Shown: positions 54,006 to 63,393, numbered from the stretch's first letter. The stretch is DNA of 64,000 nt from Blastococcus sp. URHD0036 (GCF_000701365.1 NZ_JNIK01000018.1:1-64000), one strand, 5' to 3'. Numbers and translations are program-made. The notes: generated by a model not told the origin, from the letters alone.

Positions 54006-54638
54006 TCAGTCGGCCACCAGCGCACCGTGGGCGCGGGCGACCTGGACCGACTGGGCGAGGTCGAGGCGGACCCCCGTCAGGTCCAGCGCGCGCCAGTTGA
54101 CGGCCTCGGTGTCGGCGCCGCGCAGGTCGCTGCCGCGCAGCTTCGTCCCCTGCATCCGCGCGCGGGCCAGGTCCGCGGCCGTGAGGTCGCACTCGCGCAG
54201 GTCGGCGTCGGAGAGGTCGGCCTCGGTGAACCGCTGCCCCGACAGGTCCGAGCCGGACAGGTCGACGCCCCGCAGCGACGTCCAGCTCCAGTCGGTGTCC
54301 GTGCTGGTCAGCGGCCGCAGCGTCGCGCCCAGGAAGTACGAGCCGGTGAGCTTGCAGCCGTCCCACACCGCGTCGAACAGCCGCGCCCGGTCGAAGCGGC
54401 AGGACAGGAACGCCGTCCCCACGTGGCGTGACCCGGCCATCCGGGCACCGGTGAGCACGCAGTCGGTGAAGACGCAGCGCCGGGTGACCAGCTCGGTCAG
54501 GTCGGCATCGTCGAACCGGCAGCGGGTGAAGGTGACCTCCGCCAGCTCCGCTCCCCACCAGTCCACGCGGGCCAGGTCGGCGTCCTCGACCACCGCTCCC
54601 TGCTCCGGCGGCTCCACGTGCGGCTTCGGGCCCGGCAT
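54006..54638 (-). CDS. Pentapeptide-repeat protein
   Basis: 210 residues made largely of A(D/N)LxX-type pentapeptide repeats: ADLARVDW, AELAEVTF, ADLTELVT, ARMAGSRH, ARLFDAVW, VDLSGSDLSG, ADLSDADLRE, ADLARARMQ and SDLRGADT. Such repeats fold as a right-handed quadrilateral helix. Some members mimic DNA and protect gyrase (Qnr, MfpA), but no loop signature seen here establishes that. ATG start shares one base with the purH stop (TGATG), so it is cotranslated with purine synthesis genes. Confidence 0.85.
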   Translation of the reverse strand: MPGPKPHVEPPEQGAVVEDADLARVDWWGAELAEVTFTRCRFDDADLTELVTRRCVFTDCVLTGARMAGSRHVGTAFLSCRFDRARLFDAVWDGCKLTGSYFLGATLRPLTSTDTDWSWTSLRGVDLSGSDLSGQRFTEADLSDADLRECDLTAADLARARMQGTKLRGSDLRGADTEAVNWRALDLTGVRLDLAQSVQVARAHGALVAD

Positions 54639-56188
54639 CAGTGGGCGAAGTGCCGGGTCCCGGTGAGGTACATGGCGACGCCGGCGGCAGCGGCGGCCGC
54701 GACGACCTCCTCGTCACGCACGGAACCGCCGGGCTGCACGATCGCGCGGACCCCGGCGTCGACCAGTACCTGGAGCCCGTCGGCGAAGGGGAAGAACGCG
54801 TCGGAGGCGGCGACGGAGCCCGCGGCCCGCTCCCCCGCCCGCGCGACGGCCAGCCGGGCTGAGTCGACCCGGTTGACCTGCCCCATCCCGACGCCCACCG
54901 TGGCCTTGTCGTGGGCCAGCAGGATCGCGTTGCTCTTCACCGCGCGGACGCTGCGCCAGGCGAACACGAGGTTGTCCAGCTCCGCGGCGTCCAGCGGCTC
55001 GCCGGTGGCCAGCCGCCACGTCGTGGGGTCGTCCCCGGCCGCGTCGAGCCGGTCGACCGACTGCAGCAGCACGCCGCCGCTGATCGGCCGGAACTCGACG
55101 GCGCCCCGCTGGGCGGCGGGCAGCCGCAGCAGGCGGATGTTCTTCTTCGCCGTCAGCACCTGCACCGCGTCCGCGGTGAACGACGGCGCGGCGACCACCT
55201 CGGTGAACACGTCGGCGATCTGCTCGGCCATGGCGAGGTCGACCTCGCGGTTGGCGGCGATGACGCCGCCGAAGGCCGACACGGGGTCGCAGGCGTGCGC
55301 CTTGCGGTGGGCCGCGGCGATGTCGGCGCCGACGGCGATGCCGCACGGGTTGGCGTGCTTGATGATCGCCACGCAGGGGTCGTTGTGGTCGTGCGCCGCG
55401 CGCCAGGCGGCGTCGGTGTCGACGTAGTTGTTGTACGACATCTGCTTGCCGTGCAGCTGCTCGGCGTGCGCCAGCCCGGCCTGCCCGCCGCGGTACAGGG
55501 CCGCCTGCTGGTGCGGGTTCTCCCCGTACCGCAGGACGTCCGCGCGTTCCCAGCTCGCCCCGGCCCAGGCCGGGAACACCGACTCGTCGTCGGGGGCCAG
55601 CACGCTGCCCATCCAGGAGGCGACGGCGATGTCGTAGGTGGCGGTGTGCCGGAAGGCGGCGGCAGCCAGTCGCTGCCGCTCGGCGAGGGTGAAGCCCCCG
55701 GCCCGGACGGCGGCGAGGACGTCGTCGTAGCGCGCCGGGTCGACGACGACCGCGACCGACGGGTGGTTCTTCGCCGACGCCCGCACCATCGCGGGGCCGC
55801 CGATGTCGATCTGCTCGACGCACTCGTCCGGTGCGGCGCCGGAGGCCACGGTCTCGGAGAACGGGTAGAGGTTGACCACGACGAGGTCGAAGGCAGCGAT
55901 GCCGAGGTCCTCGAGCTGGGCCACGTGCTCGGGACGGCGGCGGTCGGCCAGGATCCCGGCGTGCACCGCGGGGTGCAGGGTCTTCACCCGGCCGTCGAGG
56001 CACTCGGGGAAGCCGGTGACCTCCTCGACCGGCGTGACCGGCACCCCGGCCTCGGCGATCCGGCGGGCGGTGGCGCCGGTGCTGACGAGCTCGACCCCGG
56101 CCTCGGCGAGACCGCGGGCCAGCTCCTCGATCCCCGTCTTGTCGTAGACACCGAGCAGGGCCCGGCGGATGGGGATGCGGTCGCTCAT
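54638..56188 (-). CDS. purH: Bifunctional AICAR transformylase / IMP cyclohydrolase
   Basis: 516-residue enzyme of the last two steps of IMP synthesis. N-terminal IMP cyclohydrolase (about 1-195): [44 protein letters not shown] and NLYPF. C-terminal transformylase: [36 protein letters not shown] with the catalytic Lys-His, and [15 protein letters not shown] start overlaps the purN stop (ATGA). 10-formyl-THF comes from FolD nearby. Confidence 0.96.
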   Translation of the reverse strand: MSDRIPIRRALLGVYDKTGIEELARGLAEAGVELVSTGATARRIAEAGVPVTPVEEVTGFPECLDGRVKTLHPAVHAGILADRRRPEHVAQLEDLGIAAFDLVVVNLYPFSETVASGAAPDECVEQIDIGGPAMVRASAKNHPSVAVVVDPARYDDVLAAVRAGGFTLAERQRLAAAAFRHTATYDIAVASWMGSVLAPDDESVFPAWAGASWERADVLRYGENPHQQAALYRGGQAGLAHAEQLHGKQMSYNNYVDTDAAWRAAHDHNDPCVAIIKHANPCGIAVGADIAAAHRKAHACDPVSAFGGVIAANREVDLAMAEQIADVFTEVVAAPSFTADAVQVLTAKKNIRLLRLPAAQRGAVEFRPISGGVLLQSVDRLDAAGDDPTTWRLATGEPLDAAELDNLVFAWRSVRAVKSNAILLAHDKATVGVGMGQVNRVDSARLAVARAGERAAGSVAASDAFFPFADGLQVLVDAGVRAIVQPGGSVRDEEVVAAAAAAGVAMYLTGTRHFAH

Positions 56189-56808
56189 CGGGGGTTCTCC
56201 CTGGGGGTGGGTCGGGACGGCGGATCGGCGGCGACCCGCGCCACCGTGTCCACCAGGAGCGTCCGCTCCACGGCCTTGATCCGTTCGTGCAGGCTGTCCT
56301 CGTCGTCGCCCGGGAGGACCGGCACCTCGCGCTGGGCGATCACCGGGCCGGTGTCCACGCCGGCGTCGACCCAGTGCACGGTGCTGCCGGTGACCTCCAC
56401 CCCGGCGGCCAGCGCGTCCCGGACCGCGTGCGCCCCCGGGAAGGCCGGCAGCAGCGCGGGGTGGGTGTTGAGCAGCCGCCCGCCGAACGCGTCGAGCACC
56501 GCGGGGCCGACGATCTTCATGAACCCGGCCGACACCACCAGGTCGGGCCGGTGCGCGGCGATCGCGGAGGCCAGCGCCCGGTCCCAGTCGGCCCGGTCGG
56601 GGTGGTCGCCCAGCCGGCAGACGAACGTGGGGAGGCCCCGGCGGCGCGCGTGCTCGAGGCCGGGCGCCTCCCGGTCGGCGCCCACGGCGACCACGGCGGC
56701 CGGGTAGGCGGGGTCCTCGGCCGCGTCGAGCAGCGCGGCGCACAGCGACCCGGTGCCGGAGACCAGCACGACGACCCGGGCGCGCCGGGTCGGTTCGGCG
56801 GTCGGCAC
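56185..56808 (-). CDS. purN: Phosphoribosylglycinamide formyltransferase
   Basis: 207-residue formyl-THF-dependent GAR transformylase. Seen: [15 protein letters not shown] (phosphate-binding; usual G-S-G-T-N variant), [29 protein letters not shown] with the catalytic Asn-His pair, and [13 protein letters not shown] with the catalytic Asp. Start GTG 56808 is chosen because TAGGAT lies seven bases upstream; an ATG at 56841 in the same frame would include the promoter. Coupled to purH. Confidence 0.92.
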   Translation of the reverse strand: MPTAEPTRRARVVVLVSGTGSLCAALLDAAEDPAYPAAVVAVGADREAPGLEHARRRGLPTFVCRLGDHPDRADWDRALASAIAAHRPDLVVSAGFMKIVGPAVLDAFGGRLLNTHPALLPAFPGAHAVRDALAAGVEVTGSTVHWVDAGVDTGPVIAQREVPVLPGDDEDSLHERIKAVERTLLVDTVARVAADPPSRPTPRENPR

Positions 56809-56821
56809 GCCGGTGATCCTA
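56806..56821 (-). promoter_or_regulatory. Leaderless-type promoter of the purN-purH-pentapeptide operon
   Basis: TAGGAT on the minus strand (56821-56816), seven bases, then GTG at 56808. Confidence 0.6.
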
Positions 56822-56864
56822 GGAGGGCCACCCGGCGTCATCTGCCCCGTGGGGGGCCGGGCGT

Positions 56865-58037
56865 TCAGCCCCGCGCCCGCCAGCGGCTGACCGCCGCCGC
56901 CACGGCACCGGCGATCCCCGCCTGGGCCGCGACCGCGATGCCGGTCGACAGGGGTGGCGCGCCGACGTCGGCCAGCCCGCCGTCGCCCAGGACACCGCCG
57001 CCGGCCCAGGCGACCGCCGCGGCGCCCGCCCCCAGCAGCAGCCCCGCGACCAGACCGGCGAGGGCGGCGCCGACCGACCCACCGCCCCCGGTCAGCCGCC
57101 GGCCCACCGCGGTGCCCGCGGCCAGCCCGGCGAGCGCGGGGATCGCCTGGGACACCCAGGCGATGAGCGGCACCGCCTGCGTGTCGGGCAGCGCGGCCAG
57201 CAGGGGCAGTGCGGGCAGGGGGCCCAGCGAGACGCCGTGCACCGAGACGAGCGTGCCGGCCCCGACGGTGAAGCCGGGCCCCGCGGCGAGGCCCAGCACG
57301 GCGGCGGCGGCGTTCGGGAGGAGCAGGAGCGCCAGGCCCAGCGAGCCGACCGCCCCGGCGCCCGAACCCCCCAGCTCGTCCTGCAGGCGGGCGTACCCCT
57401 GGGCGTCGGCCGCGACCGCGATCGCCACGACCGCGGTGCACAGCGCGAGGGCGGTCAGCAGGCCCGTGACGGCACCGCGCACCACCGGGCCGGTGGCCGC
57501 GGGCAGCCGGTCCAGGGCGTCGTCCAGGGCGCCGCTCTCGCGCGCTGCCCCCCAGCCGGCGGCGAGGAGCGCCAGCGCCGCGGCGCCGGCGACGGCCTGG
57601 AGCAGTCCGCGTCCGGGAGCCCCCACCGCGACCCCGACGAGCAGCACGAGCAGCGCGTGGACGGCGACGACGACCGCCACGAGCTCGGCGGCCGCCCGGC
57701 CCGACTCGACCCGCCCGGCCGCCACGACCCCGCGCCCGAGGCGGCTCAGGCCCCAGGCGAGAGCGACGGTCAGCAGCAGAGGGGCCACCGCGAGCGGCCC
57801 GGAGTCCAGCTGGAGCCGGCCACCGTGGGCCAGGAGCCACAGCCGTCCGGCGAGCGTGGCGGACCCGCCGACGGGGAGGCCACCGGTCGGGTCGAGCGTC
57901 TGCACCACGACGAGTGCCAGCCCGAGTCCCACGAGTCCGAGGACGGAGAGGGCCGCCGCCGCGGCCGCGGCGAACCAGACGGGGTGTCCCGGGGCCCGCC
58001 GTCCCGGGGACGTCAGGCGGGAGAGCAGCGGGACCAC
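56865..58037 (-). CDS. DUF6350 membrane protein, PerM-like
   Basis: 390 residues, strongly hydrophobic, about ten helices with Gly/Ala/Leu/Val-rich segments; GVSLGPLPALPLLAALPDTQ and GLAAGPGFTVGAGTLVSVHG are the recognisable loops. Its size, composition and location upstream of purN-purH match the actinobacterial DUF6350 family, whose M. tuberculosis member Rv0955 (PerM) is linked to cell division. The assignment rests on architecture and gene order more than on catalytic motifs. GTG start 58037 is preceded by GACAGT six bases away. It lies downstream of the terminator of the next membrane protein gene. Confidence 0.72.
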   Translation of the reverse strand: MVPLLSRLTSPGRRAPGHPVWFAAAAAAALSVLGLVGLGLALVVVQTLDPTGGLPVGGSATLAGRLWLLAHGGRLQLDSGPLAVAPLLLTVALAWGLSRLGRGVVAAGRVESGRAAAELVAVVVAVHALLVLLVGVAVGAPGRGLLQAVAGAAALALLAAGWGAARESGALDDALDRLPAATGPVVRGAVTGLLTALALCTAVVAIAVAADAQGYARLQDELGGSGAGAVGSLGLALLLLPNAAAAVLGLAAGPGFTVGAGTLVSVHGVSLGPLPALPLLAALPDTQAVPLIAWVSQAIPALAGLAAGTAVGRRLTGGGGSVGAALAGLVAGLLLGAGAAAVAWAGGGVLGDGGLADVGAPPLSTGIAVAAQAGIAGAVAAAVSRWRARG

Positions 58038-58093
58038 GCCCCCACTGTCCCAAGAGCGGCGCCCGCGCGGGGTGTGCACGCGCCGGAGAACGC

Positions 58094-58130
58094 CACGAGG
58101 GCCGGCGACGGAGTGTCGCCGGCCCTCGTG
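58094..58130 (-). terminator. Hairpin terminator after the first Gln/Tyr/Gly-rich membrane protein gene
   Basis: Perfect 16-bp stem: CACGAGGGCCGGCGAC (58094-58109), five-base loop, complement at 58115-58130. It lies about 45 bases past the stop on the minus strand and separates that gene from the DUF6350 gene. Confidence 0.75.
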
Positions 58131-58173
58131 CGTGCCGGTGGTGCTGGCGTCCCCTGACAGGGGACGCCGGCGG

Positions 58174-59142
58174 TCAGAACCCGCCGGTGGGCTGCCCCGG
58201 GTGGGGCCCCTGTCCGGACTGGCCCGGCTGCCCGGGGGCGGGCGGCGGGGGCGGCGGGAAGGACTGCTGCTGCGTCTGCCCGCCGTACTGCTGCGGCGGG
58301 ACCGGCGGCTGGCCGTACTGCTGCTGCGGCGGCTGCGGCTGGCCGTACTGCTGCTGGGGCTGGCCGTACTGCTGGTGCTGCGGCTGACCGAAGCCGCCAC
58401 CGGAACCGGCGCCGCCGGCCTTGCGGCCCTTCAGCTCGGGCAGCAGCCGCAGGACGGCGAGCGCGGTGATCGCCAGTGCGGTGAGCAGCGCGAGGAAGGC
58501 GATGAGGCTGAACGGCGCCTCGTCGATCGTCAGGACCTGGATCCAGACGATCAGGAAGAGCAGCAGCCCCAGACCGGCCAGGCCCACGGTGACGAAGCTG
58601 CGCGGGAAGGGCAGCTTCAGCTGGGTGAAGGCCGGCAGGATCGCCCAGATGACGGCGGCGAGGAGCAGCAGCCATCCCAGGATCGACAGCGCCGAGGAGT
58701 AGTCCAGGTCGAAGCTGCCGAACGGGGTGTCGACGGAGTTGCTGAAGCCGTTGACCGAGTCGTCGATCCCGTCCTCGTCCTCGGAGAACCCGAACCAGGG
58801 CAGGATCATGAACAGGGTCAGCAGCACCCAGCCGCCGACCATCAGCCAGTCGAAGAGGTGGACCCGCTTGAGGTCGACCCCGGACTGCGCGTGGCCACCG
58901 CCGTGGCCGGCGAACGCCGGCTGGTGGCCGTAGCCGGGCTGCTGGCCGTAGCCGGGCTGCTGCCCGTACTGCGGCGGGGCCGGCGGCTGCTGACCGTAGG
59001 CGGGCTGCTGCGGCGGCTGCTGGGGCTGCGGGGGCTGCCCGTACGGCGAGGAGCCGGCCGGCTGCTGGCCGTATCCCGGCTGCTGGCCCGGAGCCGGCTG
59101 CCCGAAGCCTCCGGGCTGCTCGGGCGGCTGACTGCTGGTCAT
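58174..59142 (-). CDS. Four-helix membrane protein with Gln/Tyr/Gly/Pro-rich tails (Rv0954-like), copy 2
   Basis: 322 residues, function unknown. Hydrophilic tails of low complexity (about 1-85 and 245-322), dominated by YGQQPxYG and YGQPQ repeats, flank four helices: DWLMVGGWVLLTLFMILPWF, ILGWLLLLAAVIWAILPAF, FVTVGLAGLGLLLFLIVWI and FLALLTALAITALAVLRLL. It starts MTSSQPP and ends HPGQPTGGF, as does its upstream paralogue (HPGQPTGGI). The place next to PerM-like and purN matches Rv0954 of M. tuberculosis. Start ATG has AGGAG about eleven bases upstream. The tails are prion-like in composition, so condensate or wall-contact roles are conceivable but unproven. Confidence 0.75.
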   Translation of the reverse strand: MTSSQPPEQPGGFGQPAPGQQPGYGQQPAGSSPYGQPPQPQQPPQQPAYGQQPPAPPQYGQQPGYGQQPGYGHQPAFAGHGGGHAQSGVDLKRVHLFDWLMVGGWVLLTLFMILPWFGFSEDEDGIDDSVNGFSNSVDTPFGSFDLDYSSALSILGWLLLLAAVIWAILPAFTQLKLPFPRSFVTVGLAGLGLLLFLIVWIQVLTIDEAPFSLIAFLALLTALAITALAVLRLLPELKGRKAGGAGSGGGFGQPQHQQYGQPQQQYGQPQPPQQQYGQPPVPPQQYGGQTQQQSFPPPPPPAPGQPGQSGQGPHPGQPTGGF

Positions 59143-59215
59143 CTGGTCGGTTCTCCTCTGTCATGACCCGGCGGGCAGGTGCCCGTCGGTGGTGCGTACA
59201 GCCTGACCGCGGGGC

Positions 59216-59974
59216 TCAGATCCCGCCGGTCGGCTGACCCGGGTGGGTGCCCTGCCCCGGCTGGGCCGGCGGTGCCGGCGGCGGCGAGTACGGCTGCTGC
59301 GGCTGGCCGTACTGCTGCTGCTGGCCGTACTGCTGGGGCTGGCCGTACTGCTGCGGGGCCTGCGCCTGCTGCCCGAAGCCGGGCGCCTGCTGGTTGGCCC
59401 ACTGCGCGGCGTTCGCCACGCCGCCGGGCAGACCCGGACGGTTCTTGAGCTCGGGGAGCAGGCGCAGCACGGCGAAGGCCGTGATCGCGACGGCCGTGAG
59501 GAAGGTCAGCAGCGCGAAGAAGCTGAAGTCGGGCAGGTCGAAGGAGTCGATCCAGCCGATGAGCGTGAGCAGCAGACCCAGCCCGGCGAGGCCGACGGTC
59601 ACCAGGCTCCGCGGGAACGGCAGCGGCAGCTCGGTCACGGCCGGGAGCAGCGCCCAGGCGGCCGCGAGCAGGAAGAGGATGAAGGCCGTGGTGATCGTGC
59701 CGAGGTCGAAGCCGTTCACCGAGATGCTCGCGCCGAAGCCGAAGTCCTCGGAGTACCAGGGGATGATCGCGAAGACGAGGAACAGCAGCGCCCCGCCCGC
59801 GACGACGTAGTCGGCCAGCTTCAGCCGCTTCACGTCGAAGGAGACCTGCGAGCCACCACCGGACGGGTGCGCGTAGGGGTTGTGCGCGGGGCCGGGGTGC
59901 GGCTGGCCGTAGGGCTGACCGGCAGGCGGCTGCTGGCCGTACTCGGGCGGCTGGGGCGGCTGACTGCTGGTCAT
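59216..59974 (-). CDS. Four-helix membrane protein with Gln/Tyr/Gly/Pro-rich tails (Rv0954-like), copy 1
   Basis: 252 residues, tandem paralogue of the following gene. Layout: short Pro/Gln-rich N-tail (about 1-42), FDVKRLKLADYVV, four hydrophobic helices, a shared loop ELPLPFPRSLVTVGLAGLGL, LLPELKNR after helix 4, and a C-tail of YGQPQQ repeats ending HPGQPTGGI. The first extracytoplasmic loop is acidic and aromatic (YSEDFGFG). ATG start has GGAG eight bases upstream. The 131-base gap upstream contains a TACGTA palindrome and a CTAGGC sequence, but I could not settle a promoter. Confidence 0.75.
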   Translation of the reverse strand: MTSSQPPQPPEYGQQPPAGQPYGQPHPGPAHNPYAHPSGGGSQVSFDVKRLKLADYVVAGGALLFLVFAIIPWYSEDFGFGASISVNGFDLGTITTAFILFLLAAAWALLPAVTELPLPFPRSLVTVGLAGLGLLLTLIGWIDSFDLPDFSFFALLTFLTAVAITAFAVLRLLPELKNRPGLPGGVANAAQWANQQAPGFGQQAQAPQQYGQPQQYGQQQQYGQPQQPYSPPPAPPAQPGQGTHPGQPTGGI

Positions 59975-60105
59975 CGATCGACTCTCCAGGGTGAGGGCAC
60001 GCTACGTAAGGCGATGCTGGCCTGCTGATGTTGTCGCACGCAACCGCGCCACGCCTAGAGATCCCCCGACCGGGTCGCTTTCGTGACCGCCCTGCAACGC
60101 CCCGG

Positions 60106-61113
60106 TCAGTCGAACTCGGCGGCGCACGTCCCGTAGTACTCGTCGGTGGTGCGACCTCCGCAGGTCGTGCCGTAGTCCTCGTACTCGCTGCCGACGGGGG
60201 TCGAGTAGTAGAGCTCGTCGCACGCGTCCAGGTCGCCGACGCGGCAGGCCCGGGCCAGTCGGTCGAAGTACGGGTCGTACTCGGCGTCGGACTCGTCCAC
60301 CGGGACCGGCGCACCGGTCACGCCGGTGTCGACGTCGACGTCCTCGCCGAACGGGCTCTCGGAGTCGTTCCCGAACGGGCTGCCCGGGTCGGGGCCGTAG
60401 GCGTATCCGGAGCCCGAGTCGGACTCGAAGAAGCCGCTCCCCGGCGCGTCGTCGTCGTCGGCGATCCCGCCGACCACGAGCGCCGCCGCCCCCACCGTGG
60501 CCAGGGCGAGGAGCGCCGCCGCGACTGCCCAGCCCGGTCCGCGACCGGTGATCTCGGCCCGGTCGGCGACCGGCCGGGCCAGCACGCCGGCGACCACCTG
60601 CTCGGCGGCCCGCCGCTCGGCCGCCCGGTACCAGGCCGCCGAGGGCGCGACCACGGCCAGGACGGCGATCGCGATCCCCACCAGGGCCGTCGCCACCGCC
60701 AGGCCGAAGCGCACGGCCTCCTCGCCGATCCCGTCGACGACCGCGGTGGCCACCGCCACGGCACCGGCGACGACGGCGAGCGCGACGCCCGCGGTGAGCA
60801 GCAGGCCCCCGCCGCGGCCTGCCAGGGCGGCGACCGCGCCACCGATCAGCGCCGCGACCAGCGGGACGGCGAGCAGCGCGGCGACGGCGTCGGTGTCGGC
60901 GGCGAGCCAGTCGGAGCCGCCCAGGACGTCCCCGGGGCCGCCGGTGACCGCCGCGACCACCGTGGCCACGACGCCCACCAGCGCCAGGACCGCGGCGACG
61001 ACCAGCGTCGCCGGTGGAGCCGGCGGCGGCGCGGGCACGGGCGCCTGCGCGACGGGGCCGCCCCAGGCGGGGTCGGGCCGGCCCTGCTGACGGGGGTCGT
61101 CCGCCCAGGTCAC
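60106..61113 (-). CDS. Membrane protein with a four-Cys extracytoplasmic C-terminal module
   Basis: 335 residues, unknown function. N-terminal Pro-rich segment (about 1-35), then several hydrophobic helices (about 36-225) with a cytoplasmic loop AAWYRAAERRAAEQVV. After the last helix comes an acidic Ser/Gly/Asp-rich stalk (about 228-280) and a C-terminal module with ACRVGDLDACDELYYSTPVG and TCGGRTTDEYYGTC. The Cys spacing C-x7-C and C-x11-C suggests two disulfides outside the cell. I recall similar C-terminal modules in other actinobacterial membrane and secreted proteins. GTG start overlaps the upstream gene's stop (GTGA). Confidence 0.75.
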   Translation of the reverse strand: MTWADDPRQQGRPDPAWGGPVAQAPVPAPPPAPPATLVVAAVLALVGVVATVVAAVTGGPGDVLGGSDWLAADTDAVAALLAVPLVAALIGGAVAALAGRGGGLLLTAGVALAVVAGAVAVATAVVDGIGEEAVRFGLAVATALVGIAIAVLAVVAPSAAWYRAAERRAAEQVVAGVLARPVADRAEITGRGPGWAVAAALLALATVGAAALVVGGIADDDDAPGSGFFESDSGSGYAYGPDPGSPFGNDSESPFGEDVDVDTGVTGAPVPVDESDAEYDPYFDRLARACRVGDLDACDELYYSTPVGSEYEDYGTTCGGRTTDEYYGTCAAEFD

Positions 61114-61760
61114 CGGGCACCTCCTGCGGTGGTGCGGGCGCGGACGGCGTCGGCCACCGGCGCGAGGACGAGCGGGACGACGGCTGCCAGCGCCGTCCAC
61201 AGGGCGATCTGGAGCAGCACGGTGCCGCCGCCGGTGTCCAGCGCCTCGGAGCCGCCCCCGACGTCGGCACCGGTCTCGCGCAGCAGGTCGGCCAGCCCGC
61301 CGACGTAGCTGCCGACCATCCAGCCCACGGCCAGCACACCGCCGACCGCCGCCGTCCCCGTCGCCGCCGCAGCGCCGCGCAGCCGGACCGCCCACCGGGA
61401 GGCGAGCAGCAGCACGCCGCCGACCACGAGCACGGTGGCGACGACGGCCATGGGGATGCCCCAGCGGACCGGCGTCGGGTAGCGGTCCCCGCTGTCGCTC
61501 CAGGCCGTCGCCTCGAACGGGGAGCCGTCGGAGAAGCCGTCGATCGCGTACATCGTGAGCGCGCACGCGATCGCGGTGAGGACACCCGCGGCGACCAGCA
61601 GGCCGCCCGAGACGAGGCGCAGGACGCCGCCCACGTCGACCGGCGACCGGGGCGGGCCGGGCACCGGCGGCGCGGCGACCCCGCCGGCCCAGGCCACCTG
61701 CCCGCCCGGCTGCGGGTACTGGACCGGCGGCGGCGACCAGGACGGCGACGGCCCGGTCAC
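61110..61760 (-). CDS. Membrane protein of unknown function (middle gene of a three-gene set)
   Basis: 216 residues, not recognised. A Pro-rich N-terminus (about 1-38) is followed by four hydrophobic helices: VLRLVSGGLLVAAGVLTAIA, MAVVATVLVVGGVLLLA, GTAAVGGVLAVGWMVGSYV and VLLQIALWTALAAVVPLVL. A soluble loop of about 30 residues lies between helices 1 and 2 (DGFSDGSPFEATAWSDSGDR). GTGA overlaps on both sides couple it to its neighbours, so the three proteins are probably made in equal amounts and may form a complex. Confidence 0.7.
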   Translation of the reverse strand: MTGPSPSWSPPPVQYPQPGGQVAWAGGVAAPPVPGPPRSPVDVGGVLRLVSGGLLVAAGVLTAIACALTMYAIDGFSDGSPFEATAWSDSGDRYPTPVRWGIPMAVVATVLVVGGVLLLASRWAVRLRGAAAATGTAAVGGVLAVGWMVGSYVGGLADLLRETGADVGGGSEALDTGGGTVLLQIALWTALAAVVPLVLAPVADAVRARTTAGGAR

Positions 61761-62335
61761 GAGGTGCCCTCGGCGCCGATGGTGGCCAGGACGGTGGCGG
61801 AGCCGCGCCGGGCGGTGAGCGCGGCGGCCAGGGCGAGCACGGCGGCCACGGCGAGGACCGCGGGTGCGGGGCCCCAACGGGTGACGACGCCCTCGCCGAG
61901 GCGGTACGTGGAGACCTCGGAGACCTCGAAGACGACGAGGAGGCCGGTCACGCCGGCGAGCAGACCCGTCGCGCCGGCAGCCAGCTGCTGGGCGGCGGCC
62001 CCCCACGGCCCGGGCCGGTCGGTCCGCGAGGCTCCGACCGCCGCCACCGCGGCAGCGGCCAGCAGCACCGCGGCCAGCACCGTCGGGCCGACCCAGGTGA
62101 AGGTGTCCAGGCCGCCGCCGTCGCCGGCCGTCTCCCCGGAGGCCACGCGGGTGACGACCTGGATCTCCTCACCGTCGAAGAAGAAGCGGGTGGTGCCCAG
62201 GCTCAGCGCCAGGGACAGCAGCGCCGACACCGCGGCGCCCACCGCCAGGCCGGCTGACACCTGCCGCACGCGCACGGGCCGCAGGACCCGCACCTGCCCT
62301 GGTCCGGCCGGACGTGCCGTCATCGCCGTACTCAC
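61757..62335 (-). CDS. Membrane protein of unknown function (first gene of a three-gene set)
   Basis: 192 residues, not recognised. Basic N-terminus, then four hydrophobic helices with a first outer loop of about 40 residues (SLGTTRFFFDGEEIQVVTRV in part) resembling the middle gene in layout. Start GTG 62335 is chosen over GTG 62356 because GGAGGA lies seven bases upstream. It opens a three-gene chain of overlapping membrane-protein genes on the minus strand, downstream of the sucCD terminator. Confidence 0.68.
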   Translation of the reverse strand: MSTAMTARPAGPGQVRVLRPVRVRQVSAGLAVGAAVSALLSLALSLGTTRFFFDGEEIQVVTRVASGETAGDGGGLDTFTWVGPTVLAAVLLAAAAVAAVGASRTDRPGPWGAAAQQLAAGATGLLAGVTGLLVVFEVSEVSTYRLGEGVVTRWGPAPAVLAVAAVLALAAALTARRGSATVLATIGAEGTS

Positions 62336-62428
62336 CCCGTGGTCCTCCCCCGTCACCCGCGCCGGTGCGCGGCGCGACCTTCCTACCGGAACGGGACGGC
62401 GCGGAATCGGTGGCTCGCCAGAGACGAC

Positions 62429-62463
62429 GCTGCCCCGGCCCTCCGAGGAGGAGCCGGGGCAGC
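62429..62463 (-). terminator. Hairpin terminator after sucD
   Basis: GCTGCCCCGGC (62429-62439) pairs with GCCGGGGCAGC (62453-62463), a perfect 11-bp stem around a 13-base centre. It lies 21 bases past the sucD stop on the minus strand. Confidence 0.75.
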
Positions 62464-62483
62464 GGGGAGTGCAGGGCGCGGGA

Positions 62484-63362
62484 TCAGGCGCCGACGAGCT
62501 CCCGCATGAGGCGGGCGGCCTCGGACGGGGTCTTGCCGACCCGCACGCCGGCGGCCTCGAGGGCCTCCTGCTTGGCGGCGGCGGTACCGGCCGAGCCGGA
62601 GACGATGGCGCCGGCGTGGCCCATCGTCTTGCCCTCGGGCGCGGTGAAGCCGGCGACGTAGCCGACGACCGGCTTGGTCACGTTGGCCTTGATGAAGTCG
62701 GCGGCCCGCTCCTCGGCGTCGCCACCGATCTCACCGATCATGACGATGGCCTCGGTCTCCGGGTCGTCCTGGAAGGCCTGGAGCGCGTCGATGTGCGTGG
62801 TGCCGATGACCGGGTCGCCGCCGATGCCGATGGCGGTGGAGAAACCGATGTCCCGGAGCTCGTACATCATCTGGTAGGTCAGGGTGCCCGACTTGGAGAC
62901 CAGGCCGATCTTGCCCTGCTTGGTGATGTTGGCCGGGATGATCCCGGCGTTCGAGCGGCCGGGGCTGATCAGGCCGGGGCAGTTCGGGCCGATGATCCGC
63001 GTCGAGCCGCCCTGGGCGTGCGCCCAGAAGTAGGTCGAGTCGTGCACCGGGATGCCCTCGGTGATGACGACCGCGAGCGGGATCTGGGCGTCGATGGCCT
63101 CGATGACGGCGGCCTTGGCGAACGGCGGCGGCACGAAGATGACGCTGACGTCCGCGCCGGTCTCCTTCATCGCGTCGGCGACGCCGCCGAACACCGGCAC
63201 GCTGGTGCCGTCGAAGTCGACGCTGGTGCCGGCCTTGCGGGGGTTCACGCCGCCGACGATCGCGGTGCCGGAGGCGAGCATGCGCGCGGTGTGCTTGCTG
63301 CCCTCGGAGCCGGTCATGCCCTGGACGATGACCTTGCTGTTCTCGTTGAGGAAGATCGACAT
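62484..63362 (-). CDS. sucD: Succinyl-CoA synthetase alpha subunit
   Basis: 292-residue subunit carrying the CoA site and the phosphorylated His of succinate-CoA ligase. Seen: [20 protein letters not shown] (CoA-binding domain), [50 protein letters not shown] and the active-site His in [19 protein letters not shown] start lies 31 bases after the sucC stop, so the two are cotranscribed. It makes ATP/GTP from succinyl-CoA, including that formed by MutAB. Confidence 0.96.
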   Translation of the reverse strand: MSIFLNENSKVIVQGMTGSEGSKHTARMLASGTAIVGGVNPRKAGTSVDFDGTSVPVFGGVADAMKETGADVSVIFVPPPFAKAAVIEAIDAQIPLAVVITEGIPVHDSTYFWAHAQGGSTRIIGPNCPGLISPGRSNAGIIPANITKQGKIGLVSKSGTLTYQMMYELRDIGFSTAIGIGGDPVIGTTHIDALQAFQDDPETEAIVMIGEIGGDAEERAADFIKANVTKPVVGYVAGFTAPEGKTMGHAGAIVSGSAGTAAAKQEALEAAGVRVGKTPSEAARLMRELVGA

Positions 63363-63393
63363 TCTGGTGTCCTGTCGGGAGTCGGGGCGGCGG

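Noticed and set aside
58190-59110. Short tandem repeats resembling a CRISPR-like or satellite array
   Set aside because: They are in-frame codons for YGQ/PQ-rich tails of two membrane proteins, without constant repeat length or unique spacers.
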